From Desulfosporosinus sp. (GTDB lineage: Bacteria; Bacillota; Desulfitobacteriia; Desulfitobacteriales; Desulfitobacteriaceae), in contig JARLHU010000019.1 in NCBI GenBank assembly GCA_031292095.1, forward strand, positions 1 through 52,729: a stretch of 52,729 nucleotides of DNA. Reading direction: 5' to 3'. The number at the start of each line of letters is the position of its first letter. The stretch's first letter is position 1. This document shows, piece after piece, positions 35,208 to 42,980 of the stretch. Position numbers and translations under genes: made by a program. The notes beneath the pieces are model-generated. The model was not told where the DNA came from. It saw only the letters and a list, made by a program, of their open reading frames with translations, and did not search any database.

Positions 35208-36377
35208 GTGTGTTCTCTCAAACATCAGATTCTCATATTGCTGAGTGCGCTTGTCATATTAGTGGGTAGCTTCTTTGTGGTTCTTGGCTGGCATATGAAA
35301 GAACGCGACGTTGCTGACGCTGTAATCAAGGCACAAGCAGATTTAGCAACCTGTGGAGAAATTATTGATATAAAATATCCCGGTTCGTGGTCAGTGCGAG
35401 ATGGGGAGTTATATAAAGGAACTATCAAGATTAGTCTCAATAATGACATAGTAGACCATCTGTCCCGTCTTACAGGGGATACGGTCACGATATTTCAGGG
35501 AGAGATGCGAGTAGCAACCACTGTACGGGGTTCAAATGGAGAGCGAGAGATCGGCACAAAGGTTTCTGCTAATGTTGCGAAGACCGTTCTGCAGGATGGT
35601 CAGACGTATATTGGAGAAGCGGATGTAGTGGGTCGGTGGAACCAAGCTGGTTATATTCCCTTACGAGCAGAAAGCGGTAAGGTAATTGGAATGTTTGATG
35701 TAGGAATTTCTCATGTTTACGAGCAAGAATTTTTCACAAGATCTTTGACCGCGATGGCAATATTGGGATTAACCTTATCCGTTTTGTTTGTTGTTCTCGT
35801 TTGGCTTTTCTTACGAAAAAGAATTATCTATCCTGCGCAAAATAACGTATTAAGCATTCAGGAAGTCGCAACCGGACAAGCCACCCAGATAATTAGTGTT
35901 TCCGGCGCTCAGGAAATCCAGGAAATGAAAGATGCCTTCAACCAAATGGTGGGGCAAATCCAGGCGTTAACAGAGGAACTTAATCGGGTCAGGCATAGCA
36001 ATCTTGAAAATGATCTACCTGAAAAGGAAATACATGCTATTGTAGAGCTAATGAAGGATAGTGAGGCAGTCAATGAGCCAACTTTCAACCAAACGGTTGT
36101 TACCGGACTAAAGCCGGAATTCAGTTTAGATAGTCCTTGGTATAGCGGAGCAGAAGGGCTGCCTAAGGGTTTGTCTCAAGTAACTCTTGACCATATCATA
36201 CAATTTCTGCAAATAACCCGCCGTCCCCTTTCTGCAGAAGAAGTCGCCGAAGGGGTTAAGTTGACGAGGGTCACAGTACGCCACTACCTCGAATTCTTAG
36301 AACAGCGCAGTGTCTTAAAATCTGAATTGAGATACGGTACAGGTGGTCGACCTGTCAAGTTATTTATCTCGTTATAA
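35208..36377 (+). CDS. Membrane-bound one-component regulator: Cache sensor, HAMP, CitB-type HTH
   Basis: 389 residues from GTG 35208 (AGAGGTG 6 nt upstream; TTG 35139 has no RBS). TM1 (about 8-27, ILILLSALVILVGSFFVV), an extracytoplasmic single-Cache-like domain (about 35-165; LSRLTGDTVTIFQGEMRVAT, VIGMFDVGI), TM2 (about 182-203, LGLTLSVLFVVLVWLFL), a HAMP-like linker, a 60-residue spacer, then a C-terminal winged helix (HIIQFLQITRRPLSAEEVAE, RVTVRHYLEFLEQ, GTGGRPVKLF) like that of CitB/DcuR response regulators. No kinase, receiver or signalling coiled-coil tip is present, so the sensor seems wired directly to DNA binding at the membrane. It lies just upstream of hydrogenase operon 1, with a terminator between. 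Confidence 0.85.
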   Translation: MCSLKHQILILLSALVILVGSFFVVLGWHMKERDVADAVIKAQADLATCGEIIDIKYPGSWSVRDGELYKGTIKISLNNDIVDHLSRLTGDTVTIFQGEMRVATTVRGSNGEREIGTKVSANVAKTVLQDGQTYIGEADVVGRWNQAGYIPLRAESGKVIGMFDVGISHVYEQEFFTRSLTAMAILGLTLSVLFVVLVWLFLRKRIIYPAQNNVLSIQEVATGQATQIISVSGAQEIQEMKDAFNQMVGQIQALTEELNRVRHSNLENDLPEKEIHAIVELMKDSEAVNEPTFNQTVVTGLKPEFSLDSPWYSGAEGLPKGLSQVTLDHIIQFLQITRRPLSAEEVAEGVKLTRVTVRHYLEFLEQRSVLKSELRYGTGGRPVKLFISL

Positions 36378-36400
36378 AGCCCACTGGGGGGGCTTTTTTT
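36376..36400 (+). terminator. Rho-independent terminator after the Cache-HAMP-HTH gene
   Basis: AAAGCCC (36376-36382) pairs with GGGCTTT (36390-36396), followed by seven T (36394-36400). It overlaps the stop codon. Confidence 0.85.
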
Positions 36401-36620
36401 AATTTACGAAATCCTTTTATCATTTTCTTAATTATCAAAACATTCTACATTGACATTCTTTACTTACAAAACCCTTTCCTTACCTTCATAAACGCGACAA
36501 GTCGGGGAGATGAAAGATAAACTAAATCATAGAACCACGAGAAATAATCAGATCGGTACCCATAGATTCGAAAAGGAGGTCGGAACGTAGCCAACATTTT
36601 CTAAGTGAAGGAGGATTTCT

Positions 36621-37109
36621 ATGTGTGACAGCGCTTCGCCGAATGAATTCGCGCAAAAGCTGGATGATTATATCGACAGCTTGCCCTACAAAAAAGAAAA
36701 CCTGATTGGGATTTTACATTTCGCTCAAGAAATATATGGATACTTGCCGGATAATGTCCAGTGGCATATCGCCCAGAAACTCGGTATACCCTCTGCCACG
36801 GTTTATGGCGTTGTGAGTTTCTATTCATTTTTTACGATGATTCCCAGGGGAGAACACGTGGTCAATATATGCACGGGTACCGCCTGTTTTGTACGAGGTG
36901 CAGAAAAATTAAAAGAAGAACTTGAAAATCAGCTGAAAATTAAGGCTGGAGAAACCACTCCAGATAATCTCTTTACCTTAGAAACTCTGCGCTGCGTCGG
37001 AGCCTGTGGCCTCGCCCCAGTCATGATCGTTGATGGTAAAGTCCATGGGCGCATGCATGAGGCACAGGACATTAATGAGGTTCTGGCAAAGTACCGCCCA
37101 GAAAGTTAA
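36621..37109 (+). CDS. hydC: [FeFe]-hydrogenase NADH-linked complex, NuoE-like [2Fe-2S] subunit (copy 1)
   Basis: 162 residues, a thioredoxin-like NuoE-type protein. CTGTACFV and CVGACG supply the four Cys of the [2Fe-2S] cluster. The sequence before them (GYLPDNVQWHIAQKL, SATVYGVVSFYSFF) is the usual NuoE helical lead. In the HydABC/HndABCD complexes this subunit (HydC, HndA) relays electrons next to the flavoprotein. GAAGGAGG precedes ATG 36621. It differs from copy 2 at about 12 positions, mostly in the first 60 residues. Confidence 0.95.
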   Translation: MCDSASPNEFAQKLDDYIDSLPYKKENLIGILHFAQEIYGYLPDNVQWHIAQKLGIPSATVYGVVSFYSFFTMIPRGEHVVNICTGTACFVRGAEKLKEELENQLKIKAGETTPDNLFTLETLRCVGACGLAPVMIVDGKVHGRMHEAQDINEVLAKYRPES

Positions 37110-37238
37110 CTGCGATGCGCGAACGGCGAAATGCGATGCACGATGTACGATGCACGATATTTGAACCTTGACTTCGAGCTTCGAACTTCGAACCTCGAAC
37201 CTCGACAAAAAGCGTCACCGAAGGAAGGGAAAAGCCAT

Positions 37239-39125
37239 ATGAAACTCAAAAATACCGATGCGTTGAATGAACTAAAGGCCCAAAGTCTTAAACTCATTGA
37301 AGCACGACGCGTTGCTGACCCTGTATCAACTAAAAACGCCCAAGGCCTAGTAAGGCATGTTATGGTTTGCGGGGGACCCGGTTGTCACTCTTCAGGTAGT
37401 CCTGGAATCGCCGAACGACTCGAAGAGGAACTGAACCGGGTAGGATTGTCTGAAAAGGTTAAAGTTTTTCAACCCGGTTGTTTTGGTTTTTGCGAAAAGG
37501 GGCCAATGATCGAGATTTACCCAGATAAAGTAACCTACTGCGAGGTTTCTGAGGATGATATAGCAACCATTGTCGAAGAACATTTCATTCAAGGAAATCA
37601 GGTAGAGCGCCTTCTCTTTATGGATCCCAACACCAAAGAGCGTTTTGCTACCAACATCCCCTTTTATGATGGTCAACTGCGCATTGCCTTACGAAACGTC
37701 GGCTATATTGCCCCTGAAAACATTCTTGAGTATATCGCCGCTGATGGCTATCAAGCTTTAGCAAAAGTTCTTTTCAGCATGACGCCTCTGGATGTCATTG
37801 ACGTCCTTAAAGATAGTGGACTCCGGGGACGCGGCGGCGCTGGTTTCCCCACGGGCTTGAAATGGGAATTTACACGTAAAAGTCAGGCCGACCAACGTTA
37901 TATCATTTGCAATGCTGACGAAGGAGATCCGGGTGCCTTTATGGACCGCTCTGTATTGGAGGGTGACCCACACAGTGTTTTAGAGGCGATGATCATCGCG
38001 GGCTGTGCAATTGGGGCTTCGGAGGGATTTATCTATGTTCGGGCAGAATACCCTGCGGCTATTCGCAGGTTGCAAATCGCTATCGCACAAGCCCGAGAAT
38101 ATGGGTTACTTGGCAAAGGTATTTTAGGTAGCGACTTCAGCTTTGACATTGAGTTGAAATACGGAGCGGGAGCTTTTGTCTGTGGTGAAGAGACGGCTCT
38201 GATCCATTCTATCGAAGGCGCTCGAGGAGAACCGACCGTCAAACCTCCGTTCCCGGCCCAAAAGGGACTGTGGGGCAAACCAACCTGTGTCAACAATGTG
38301 GAGACGTTGGCCAATATCCCCCCGATTATTTTAAAGGGAGCCGATTGGTTTTCGGCAATTGGCACAGAAAAAAGCAAAGGGACCAAAGTGTTTGCTTTAG
38401 CTGGCAAAGTCAACCATGTCGGGCTCGTGGAAGTCCCCATGGGGACAACTCTCCGCCAAATTATTTTTGACATTGGCGGGGGAATTAAACAACATAAAAC
38501 GTTTAAAGCGGCACAAACCGGAGGCCCTTCTGGTGGATGTATTCCGACCAAGTATTTGGACTCTCCCATTGATTATGAGTCGTTAGCTGCCATCGGTTCT
38601 ATGATGGGCTCTGGAGGCCTCATTGTCTTGGACGAAGACGATTGCATGGTCAATATCGCCAAATATTTTCAAGAGTTCACAATGGACGAATCCTGTGGTC
38701 GCTGCACAGCCTGCCGGGTCGGTACCAAACGTCTTCATGAAATCCTGACCAAGATCACGGAAGGCAAAGGTACGTTAGAGGATCTGGAAAACATGGAGAA
38801 ACTGTGCCATATTATCAAGGACACGGCCCTTTGCGGTCTCGGGCAAAGTGCACCCAATCCCATCCTGTCCACCTTGAAGTATTTCCGGGATGAATATATC
38901 GCCCATATTGTCGACAAAACCTGTCCAGCTGGCGTATGTAAGAGCTTGCTAAAATATGAAATCACCGATAAGTGTGTTGGGTGTACACTTTGTGTCAAAA
39001 AATGCCCCATGTTTTGCATCACAGGTTCACCCAAAAAGCGCCACGTTATTGACCAAGAACGCTGCCTAAAGTGTGGGGCATGCATGGAGCAATGCCGCGT
39101 CGTCGGCGCCATCATCCGCCATTAA
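37239..39125 (+). CDS. hydB: [FeFe]-hydrogenase NADH-linked complex, NuoF-like flavoprotein (copy 1)
   Basis: 628 residues. An N-terminal thioredoxin-like [2Fe-2S] domain (VCGGPGCHSSGS, QPGCFGFCEKGP) precedes the NuoF core: FMN/NADH site GRGGAGFPTGLKWEF, NADEGDPGAFMDR, and the [4Fe-4S] motif SCGRCTACRVGT. Two C-terminal [4Fe-4S] sets (CVGCTLCVKKCP, CLKCGACMEQC) match HydB of bifurcating complexes. It is the NAD(H) site and probable electron-bifurcation hub. AGGAAGGG precedes ATG 37239. The frame is open further upstream through a simple-sequence spacer, but that part is not coding-like. Having the extra [2Fe-2S] domain fused here explains why no separate HndB gene exists. Confidence 0.96.
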   Translation: MKLKNTDALNELKAQSLKLIEARRVADPVSTKNAQGLVRHVMVCGGPGCHSSGSPGIAERLEEELNRVGLSEKVKVFQPGCFGFCEKGPMIEIYPDKVTYCEVSEDDIATIVEEHFIQGNQVERLLFMDPNTKERFATNIPFYDGQLRIALRNVGYIAPENILEYIAADGYQALAKVLFSMTPLDVIDVLKDSGLRGRGGAGFPTGLKWEFTRKSQADQRYIICNADEGDPGAFMDRSVLEGDPHSVLEAMIIAGCAIGASEGFIYVRAEYPAAIRRLQIAIAQAREYGLLGKGILGSDFSFDIELKYGAGAFVCGEETALIHSIEGARGEPTVKPPFPAQKGLWGKPTCVNNVETLANIPPIILKGADWFSAIGTEKSKGTKVFALAGKVNHVGLVEVPMGTTLRQIIFDIGGGIKQHKTFKAAQTGGPSGGCIPTKYLDSPIDYESLAAIGSMMGSGGLIVLDEDDCMVNIAKYFQEFTMDESCGRCTACRVGTKRLHEILTKITEGKGTLEDLENMEKLCHIIKDTALCGLGQSAPNPILSTLKYFRDEYIAHIVDKTCPAGVCKSLLKYEITDKCVGCTLCVKKCPMFCITGSPKKRHVIDQERCLKCGACMEQCRVVGAIIRH

Positions 39126-39179
39126 GCTACCCTTGTACCCTGCTTATTAGAATGCGTGGGCATAAGTGCAACTAGGCGG

Positions 39180-39232
39180 ACGCTGGCCATGGATGGCCGA
39201 GTGTCCCTGTAGCCAAGGATGGCGAGAAGGGA
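39180..39232. repeat. REP-like two-hairpin repeat inserted between hydB and hydA (copy 2 of the repeat)
   Basis: 53 bp with GGCCATGGATGGCC and then TCCCT-gta-GCCA-AGGA-TGGC-gaga-AGGGA. The matching spacer in the second hydrogenase operon (around 49727) runs straight from AACTAGGCGG into CCGCTTCGCATGC, exactly without these 53 bp. So this is a discrete insertion with a preserved empty site. Confidence 0.85.
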
Positions 39233-39283
39233 CCGCTTCGCATGCTCAGCGCCAGCCAAGTTTTCTTTAAAGGAGGACTCCAT

Positions 39284-41026
39284 ATGGATATACAGCTAAC
39301 CATCAACGACATATCCCTAACAGTGCCGGAGGGAATGTCCATCTTAGACGCAGCTCGAACTGTAAATATTGACATTCCAACCCTATGCTACCTTAAACTC
39401 AATGAAATGCATTACAATAATAACATCGCTTCCTGTCGGGTCTGTGTGGTAGAAGTCGAAGGTCGCCGTAATTTAGCCTCCTCGTGTTCAACCCCTGTAG
39501 CGAGCGGCATGGTCGTGAAAACGGATTCCCTCCGTGCTATCCAGGCTCGACGGGCGATGGTTGAGCTTCTCCTTTCTGATCACCCTAAATCTTGTTTAAC
39601 CTGTGCTAAAAATATGGACTGTGACCTTAGAACTCTTGCTGCGGAGTTAGGTGTGAGGGCTATCAGTTATGAAGGAGCAGAATCTGAGTTCGAAATTGAT
39701 CAATCGAGCTCTTCCATTGTTCGAGATCCTAACAAATGTATTCGTTGCCGCCGCTGTGAAACAATGTGTAATGATGTTCAAACTGTGGGCGTATACTCTG
39801 CCGTGGGACGGGGCTTTGAGACGGTGATTAAAACAGCCTTTAATTTACCTCTTAACCAAACCGCCTGTACGTTCTGCGGACAGTGTTTGGCGGTATGCCC
39901 GACAGGCGCTTTAACTGAACTGGATCAAGTCGATAAAGTTTGGAAAGCCCTCAATGATCCCAACCAATTTGTTGTCGTGCAAACTGCACCTGCCGTGCGG
40001 GTCGCTCTGGGGGAAGGATTTGGTTTAGAACCGGGGACGATTGTCACAGGAAAAATGGTAGCCGCTCTTCGTCGACTGGGTTTTGACCGCGTTTTTGATA
40101 CAGATTTTGCGGCTGACTTGACGATTATGGAAGAAGCAACCGAGCTAGTTCACCGCATAAAACATGGCGGACGACTGCCGCTGCTGACGAGTTGCTGTCC
40201 CGCCTGGGTCAAATTCTTCGAGCATCAATTCCCGGATCTCTTAGACATTCCTTCAACCTGTAAATCTCCCCATCAAATGTTAGGGGTTTTAATTAAAAGT
40301 TATTATGCTAAAACGTTGGGCATTGATCCTAAAAAGATTACCGTTGTTTCTGTGATGCCCTGCGTCGCGAAAAAATATGAAGCGGCTCGTCCTGAACTCG
40401 CACAAGGTTCAGAAACCGCGGATGTAGACATCGTCATCACCACACGCGAACTAGCTCGTATGATCCGAGAAGCCAGCATTCATTTTGATCATCTTAAGGA
40501 TCAAGAGTTTGATCATCCCTTAGGGGAATCAACAGGCGCCGCCGTCATATTCGGAGCGACAGGTGGAGTTCTCGAAGCGGCCTTGCGGACGGCTTACGAG
40601 GTGCTAACCGGTGAAACGTTGGAAAAAGTGGAGTTTGAGGCTCTCCGAGGTATGGAGGGGATTAAGGAAGCAGTCATCCCGATCGCCGGACGGGACTATC
40701 GGATTGCTGTCATCCATGGCTTGGGTAATGCCCGTACTGTTCTGGAAAAAATCCAAGCTGGGGAAATCAATTATGATGTCATTGAGATCATGGCCTGTCC
40801 GGGTGGGTGTATCGGGGGTGGCGGACAACCCTATCACCATGGCAACATGGAGATTCTTAAAGCCCGAGCTGCCGCTATTTACCGTGAAGACCGCGCCAAG
40901 CCTTTGCGCAAGTCGCACGAAAATCTGGCGATTATAGGGCTGTATAAAGATTATTTGGGCGAGCCCTACGGCAAGAAAGCGCATCAATTGTTGCATACTA
41001 GCTATACGGGACGAAAGAAAATCTAG
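39284..41026 (+). CDS. hydA: [FeFe]-hydrogenase catalytic subunit, group A3-like (copy 1)
   Basis: 580 residues. N-terminal [2Fe-2S] domain (CYLKLNEMHYNN, CRVCVVEVEG), a His-ligated [4Fe-4S] motif (HPKSCLTCAKNMDC), two ferredoxin clusters (CIRCRRCETMCN, CTFCGQCLAVCPTG), then the H-cluster domain with L1 LLTSCCPAWVKF, L2 VMPCVAKKYEA and L3 MACPGGCIGGGGQP. This is the H2-activating subunit (HydA/HndD). AAAGGAGG precedes ATG 39284; the longer frame from 39242 lies in the repeat. About 580 residues matches the Moorella-type HydA and lacks the extra C-terminal [2Fe-2S] domain of Thermotoga HydA. Confidence 0.97.
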   Translation: MDIQLTINDISLTVPEGMSILDAARTVNIDIPTLCYLKLNEMHYNNNIASCRVCVVEVEGRRNLASSCSTPVASGMVVKTDSLRAIQARRAMVELLLSDHPKSCLTCAKNMDCDLRTLAAELGVRAISYEGAESEFEIDQSSSSIVRDPNKCIRCRRCETMCNDVQTVGVYSAVGRGFETVIKTAFNLPLNQTACTFCGQCLAVCPTGALTELDQVDKVWKALNDPNQFVVVQTAPAVRVALGEGFGLEPGTIVTGKMVAALRRLGFDRVFDTDFAADLTIMEEATELVHRIKHGGRLPLLTSCCPAWVKFFEHQFPDLLDIPSTCKSPHQMLGVLIKSYYAKTLGIDPKKITVVSVMPCVAKKYEAARPELAQGSETADVDIVITTRELARMIREASIHFDHLKDQEFDHPLGESTGAAVIFGATGGVLEAALRTAYEVLTGETLEKVEFEALRGMEGIKEAVIPIAGRDYRIAVIHGLGNARTVLEKIQAGEINYDVIEIMACPGGCIGGGGQPYHHGNMEILKARAAAIYREDRAKPLRKSHENLAIIGLYKDYLGEPYGKKAHQLLHTSYTGRKKI

Positions 41027-41036
41027 TTATAAATCT

Positions 41037-41072
41037 AGTAAGGAGCTACAATAGTCTTTGTGGTTCCTTACT
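41037..41072 (+). terminator. Terminator-like stem after hydA copy 1
   Basis: AGTAAGGAGCTACA pairs over 14 bp (two G-T) with TGTGGTTCCTTACT. The T-run is weak. The second copy has the equivalent stem with different pairs at 51655. Confidence 0.65.
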
Positions 41073-41235
41073 GAAAATTTCATCTAGAGTGATTTATCTG
41101 TTATGCGGGAGGTACTACCCGGCATAGTGGATTCACGAAACAAAACTGTTACCTGATTGTAAGGATTATTCTGAGCAAAAGGAGAAGGGTTAATTCGCTT
41201 AGCAGCCTTCTTACTATTTTGTAGAAGGCTCTTTT
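41073..41235 (+). promoter_or_regulatory. Candidate attenuator leader of the H-cluster maturation operon
   Basis: A hairpin 41102-41126 (TATGC-GGG ... CCC-G-GCATA) is followed by AGAAGG (41183-41188). A terminator stem comes next: AGCCTTCTTAC (41204-41214) with GTAGAAGGCT (41221-41230), then CTTTTATTT, ending just before the RBS TTGGAGGA. CCTTCT of the left arm can pair with either AGAAGG, the usual layout of mutually exclusive antiterminator and terminator. No known riboswitch class was recognised. Confidence 0.5.
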
Positions 41236-41254
41236 ATTTGGAGGAATATAAGAC

Positions 41255-41509
41255 GTGGATAAAAGAATTGGCGTTATAGGCATTGTCATTGAAGAATTTG
41301 AAAGTGCTAATAAGGTTAATGAAACCTTGCATGAATTGGCAAGCATTATAGTTGGAAGAATGGGAATCCCACGTAAGGAAAGGGGCATAGCGATTATTTC
41401 CTTGATCGTGGAGGGGACCTCGGATGAAATTAGTGCGATGACGGGTAAATTAGGGAAAATTAAAGGGGTAAATGTTAAATCAGCCTTAACTAAAAAATTG
41501 GAGGAATGA
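41255..41509 (+). CDS. TM1266-type iron-only hydrogenase system regulator
   Basis: 84 residues from GTG 41255 (TTGGAGGA upstream). An ACT/NikR-like fold: RIGVIGIVIEEFESANKVNE, IIVGRMGIPRKERGIAIISL and GTSDEISAMTGKLGKIKGVN are the hallmark blocks of the TM1266 family, found almost only in [FeFe]-hydrogenase loci. No DNA-binding domain is visible, so it may act as a ligand-binding modulator. It is the first gene of the maturation operon, and its stop is 2 nt before the hydG start used here. Confidence 0.9.
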   Translation: MDKRIGVIGIVIEEFESANKVNETLHELASIIVGRMGIPRKERGIAIISLIVEGTSDEISAMTGKLGKIKGVNVKSALTKKLEE

Positions 41510-41511
41510 AA

Positions 41512-42927
41512 ATGCGAGAGTATTTGGCGAAAGAGTTCATTATTGACGAAGAAATAAAGATCTCCTTGGGCGAAGGAATTGAAAAGTCCAAGGAGAAAGA
41601 CCTAGTCAGAGCAATTCTTGAAAAAGCAAAGACTTGCCAAGGCTTGACACATAGAGAAGCAGCAGTACTGTTAAATATTGATGATAAAAATGTACTGGCA
41701 GAAATGTTTAAGACCGCCAAAGAAATTAAGGAAAAAATTTACGGCAAGAGGATTGTTTTATTCGCACCACTTTACATTAGTAGTTATTGTGTCAATGGCT
41801 GTGTCTACTGCGGATATCAGGTTGGTAATAAGAGTCAGAAGAGAAGCAAACTGACGATGGAACAATTGGAACAGGAAGTGAAAATACTAGAATCGTTGGG
41901 ACACAAACGAATTGTCATGGAGGCAGGCGAAGATCCTGTTAATTGCTCGTTGGATTATGTGATTGAATGTATCAAGAAAATATATTCCCTGAAGTTTGAT
42001 AATGGGAGCATTAGACGAATTAATATCAACGTGGCCGCGACGACCGTTGAGGATTATAAACGCTTAAAAGAGGCTGATATTGGTACATATACACTATTCC
42101 AGGAAACGTATAATCAGGAAGTTTATGAAAAATTGCATCCATCAGGTCCTAAACATAATTACAATTGGCATACTACAGCCATGGACAGAGCGATGGAAGC
42201 TGGAATTGGAGATGTCGGGATTGGCGTATTATATGGTTTATATGACCACAAGTACGAAACCATAGCTATGCTAATGCATGCTGAACATCTCGAAGAAGCC
42301 TTCGGAGTTGGACCGCACACAATATCCGTGCCAAGACTGAGAGCGGCAGAGGGTGTGGATCTTAAAGAGCTTCCCTACCTAGTGTCAGATGATGAATTCA
42401 AGAAAATAGTGGCGATTTTGAGATTGGCGGTGCCCTATACGGGCATGATCTTATCGACGAGAGAAGAACCGAATTTTAGGGCAGAAGTCCTAGCTCTCGG
42501 AATTTCACAGTTCAGTGCGGGCTCCTGTGCAGGAGTTGGTGGATACTCGAAGGAACATGGAATTGCTGAAACGGACGAAAAACCTCAATTTGAAGTGGCA
42601 GATCATCGCTCTCCGATGGAAGTGATTAAAAGTTTATGTGAAAGTGGTTATGTGCCTAGCTACTGTACGGCCTGCTATAGAGAAGGAAGAACAGGAGATC
42701 GTTTTATGGCTTTGGCTAAGGCCGGACAAATTGGCAATGTCTGTCAACCGAATGCTTTACTAACCTTTAGGGAGTTCCTGATAGACTATGCAGATGATGA
42801 AATGAAGGAAATAGGTCAAAAAGTTATCGAAAAAGGCCTGTTGGATATTCCTAAAGAAGCGGCCAGAGAAGCGGCCAAAGAGAAACTGAAAAGAATTGAA
42901 GCAGGAGAGAGAGATCTAAGGTTCTAA
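41512..42927 (+). CDS. hydG: [FeFe]-hydrogenase H-cluster radical SAM maturase HydG
   Basis: 471 residues. The radical SAM cluster motif is CVNGCVYCGY (CxxxCxxC) in a ThiH-like barrel (MEAGEDPVNCSLDYV, LFQETYNQEVYEKLHPSGPK). The C-terminal CTACYREGRTGDRF ... GNVC supplies the second, auxiliary cluster that builds the Fe(CO)2(CN)-cysteine synthon from tyrosine. The start at ATG 41512 has GGAGG 7 nt upstream; ATG 41506 overlaps the preceding stop but sits too close to the RBS. Followed by aspA after 53 nt. Confidence 0.97.
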   Translation: MREYLAKEFIIDEEIKISLGEGIEKSKEKDLVRAILEKAKTCQGLTHREAAVLLNIDDKNVLAEMFKTAKEIKEKIYGKRIVLFAPLYISSYCVNGCVYCGYQVGNKSQKRSKLTMEQLEQEVKILESLGHKRIVMEAGEDPVNCSLDYVIECIKKIYSLKFDNGSIRRININVAATTVEDYKRLKEADIGTYTLFQETYNQEVYEKLHPSGPKHNYNWHTTAMDRAMEAGIGDVGIGVLYGLYDHKYETIAMLMHAEHLEEAFGVGPHTISVPRLRAAEGVDLKELPYLVSDDEFKKIVAILRLAVPYTGMILSTREEPNFRAEVLALGISQFSAGSCAGVGGYSKEHGIAETDEKPQFEVADHRSPMEVIKSLCESGYVPSYCTACYREGRTGDRFMALAKAGQIGNVCQPNALLTFREFLIDYADDEMKEIGQKVIEKGLLDIPKEAAREAAKEKLKRIEAGERDLRF

Positions 42928-42980
42928 ATTTGCAACAAAAAATCGCTTCACTCGATGATTCTGAGGGGAGGGGGGATAAA

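Larger units (their letters stand above)
36571..41072 (+). repeat. Hydrogenase operon duplication, copy 1 (paired with 47099-51691)
   Basis: The unit runs from a shared AAAAGGAGGT (36571-36580) about 40 nt before hydC, through hydC-hydB-hydA, to a related 14-bp terminator stem. Coding, RBS and part of the intercistronic DNA match the second copy. By eye HydC is about 93% and HydB about 95% identical between copies, with many silent differences, so the duplication is not recent unless it is being homogenised. Confidence 0.9.

Noticed and set aside
37131..37238. 36-codon N-terminal extension of hydB copy 1
   Set aside because: It translates the simple-sequence spacer; the RBS and similarity to copy 2 begin at 37239.
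38033..38569. 178-residue antisense frame opposite hydB copy 1, also present opposite copy 2 (48581-49117)
   Set aside because: It is shared only because the two hydB genes are paralogues; it lies wholly within a well-supported gene and has no RBS or family match.
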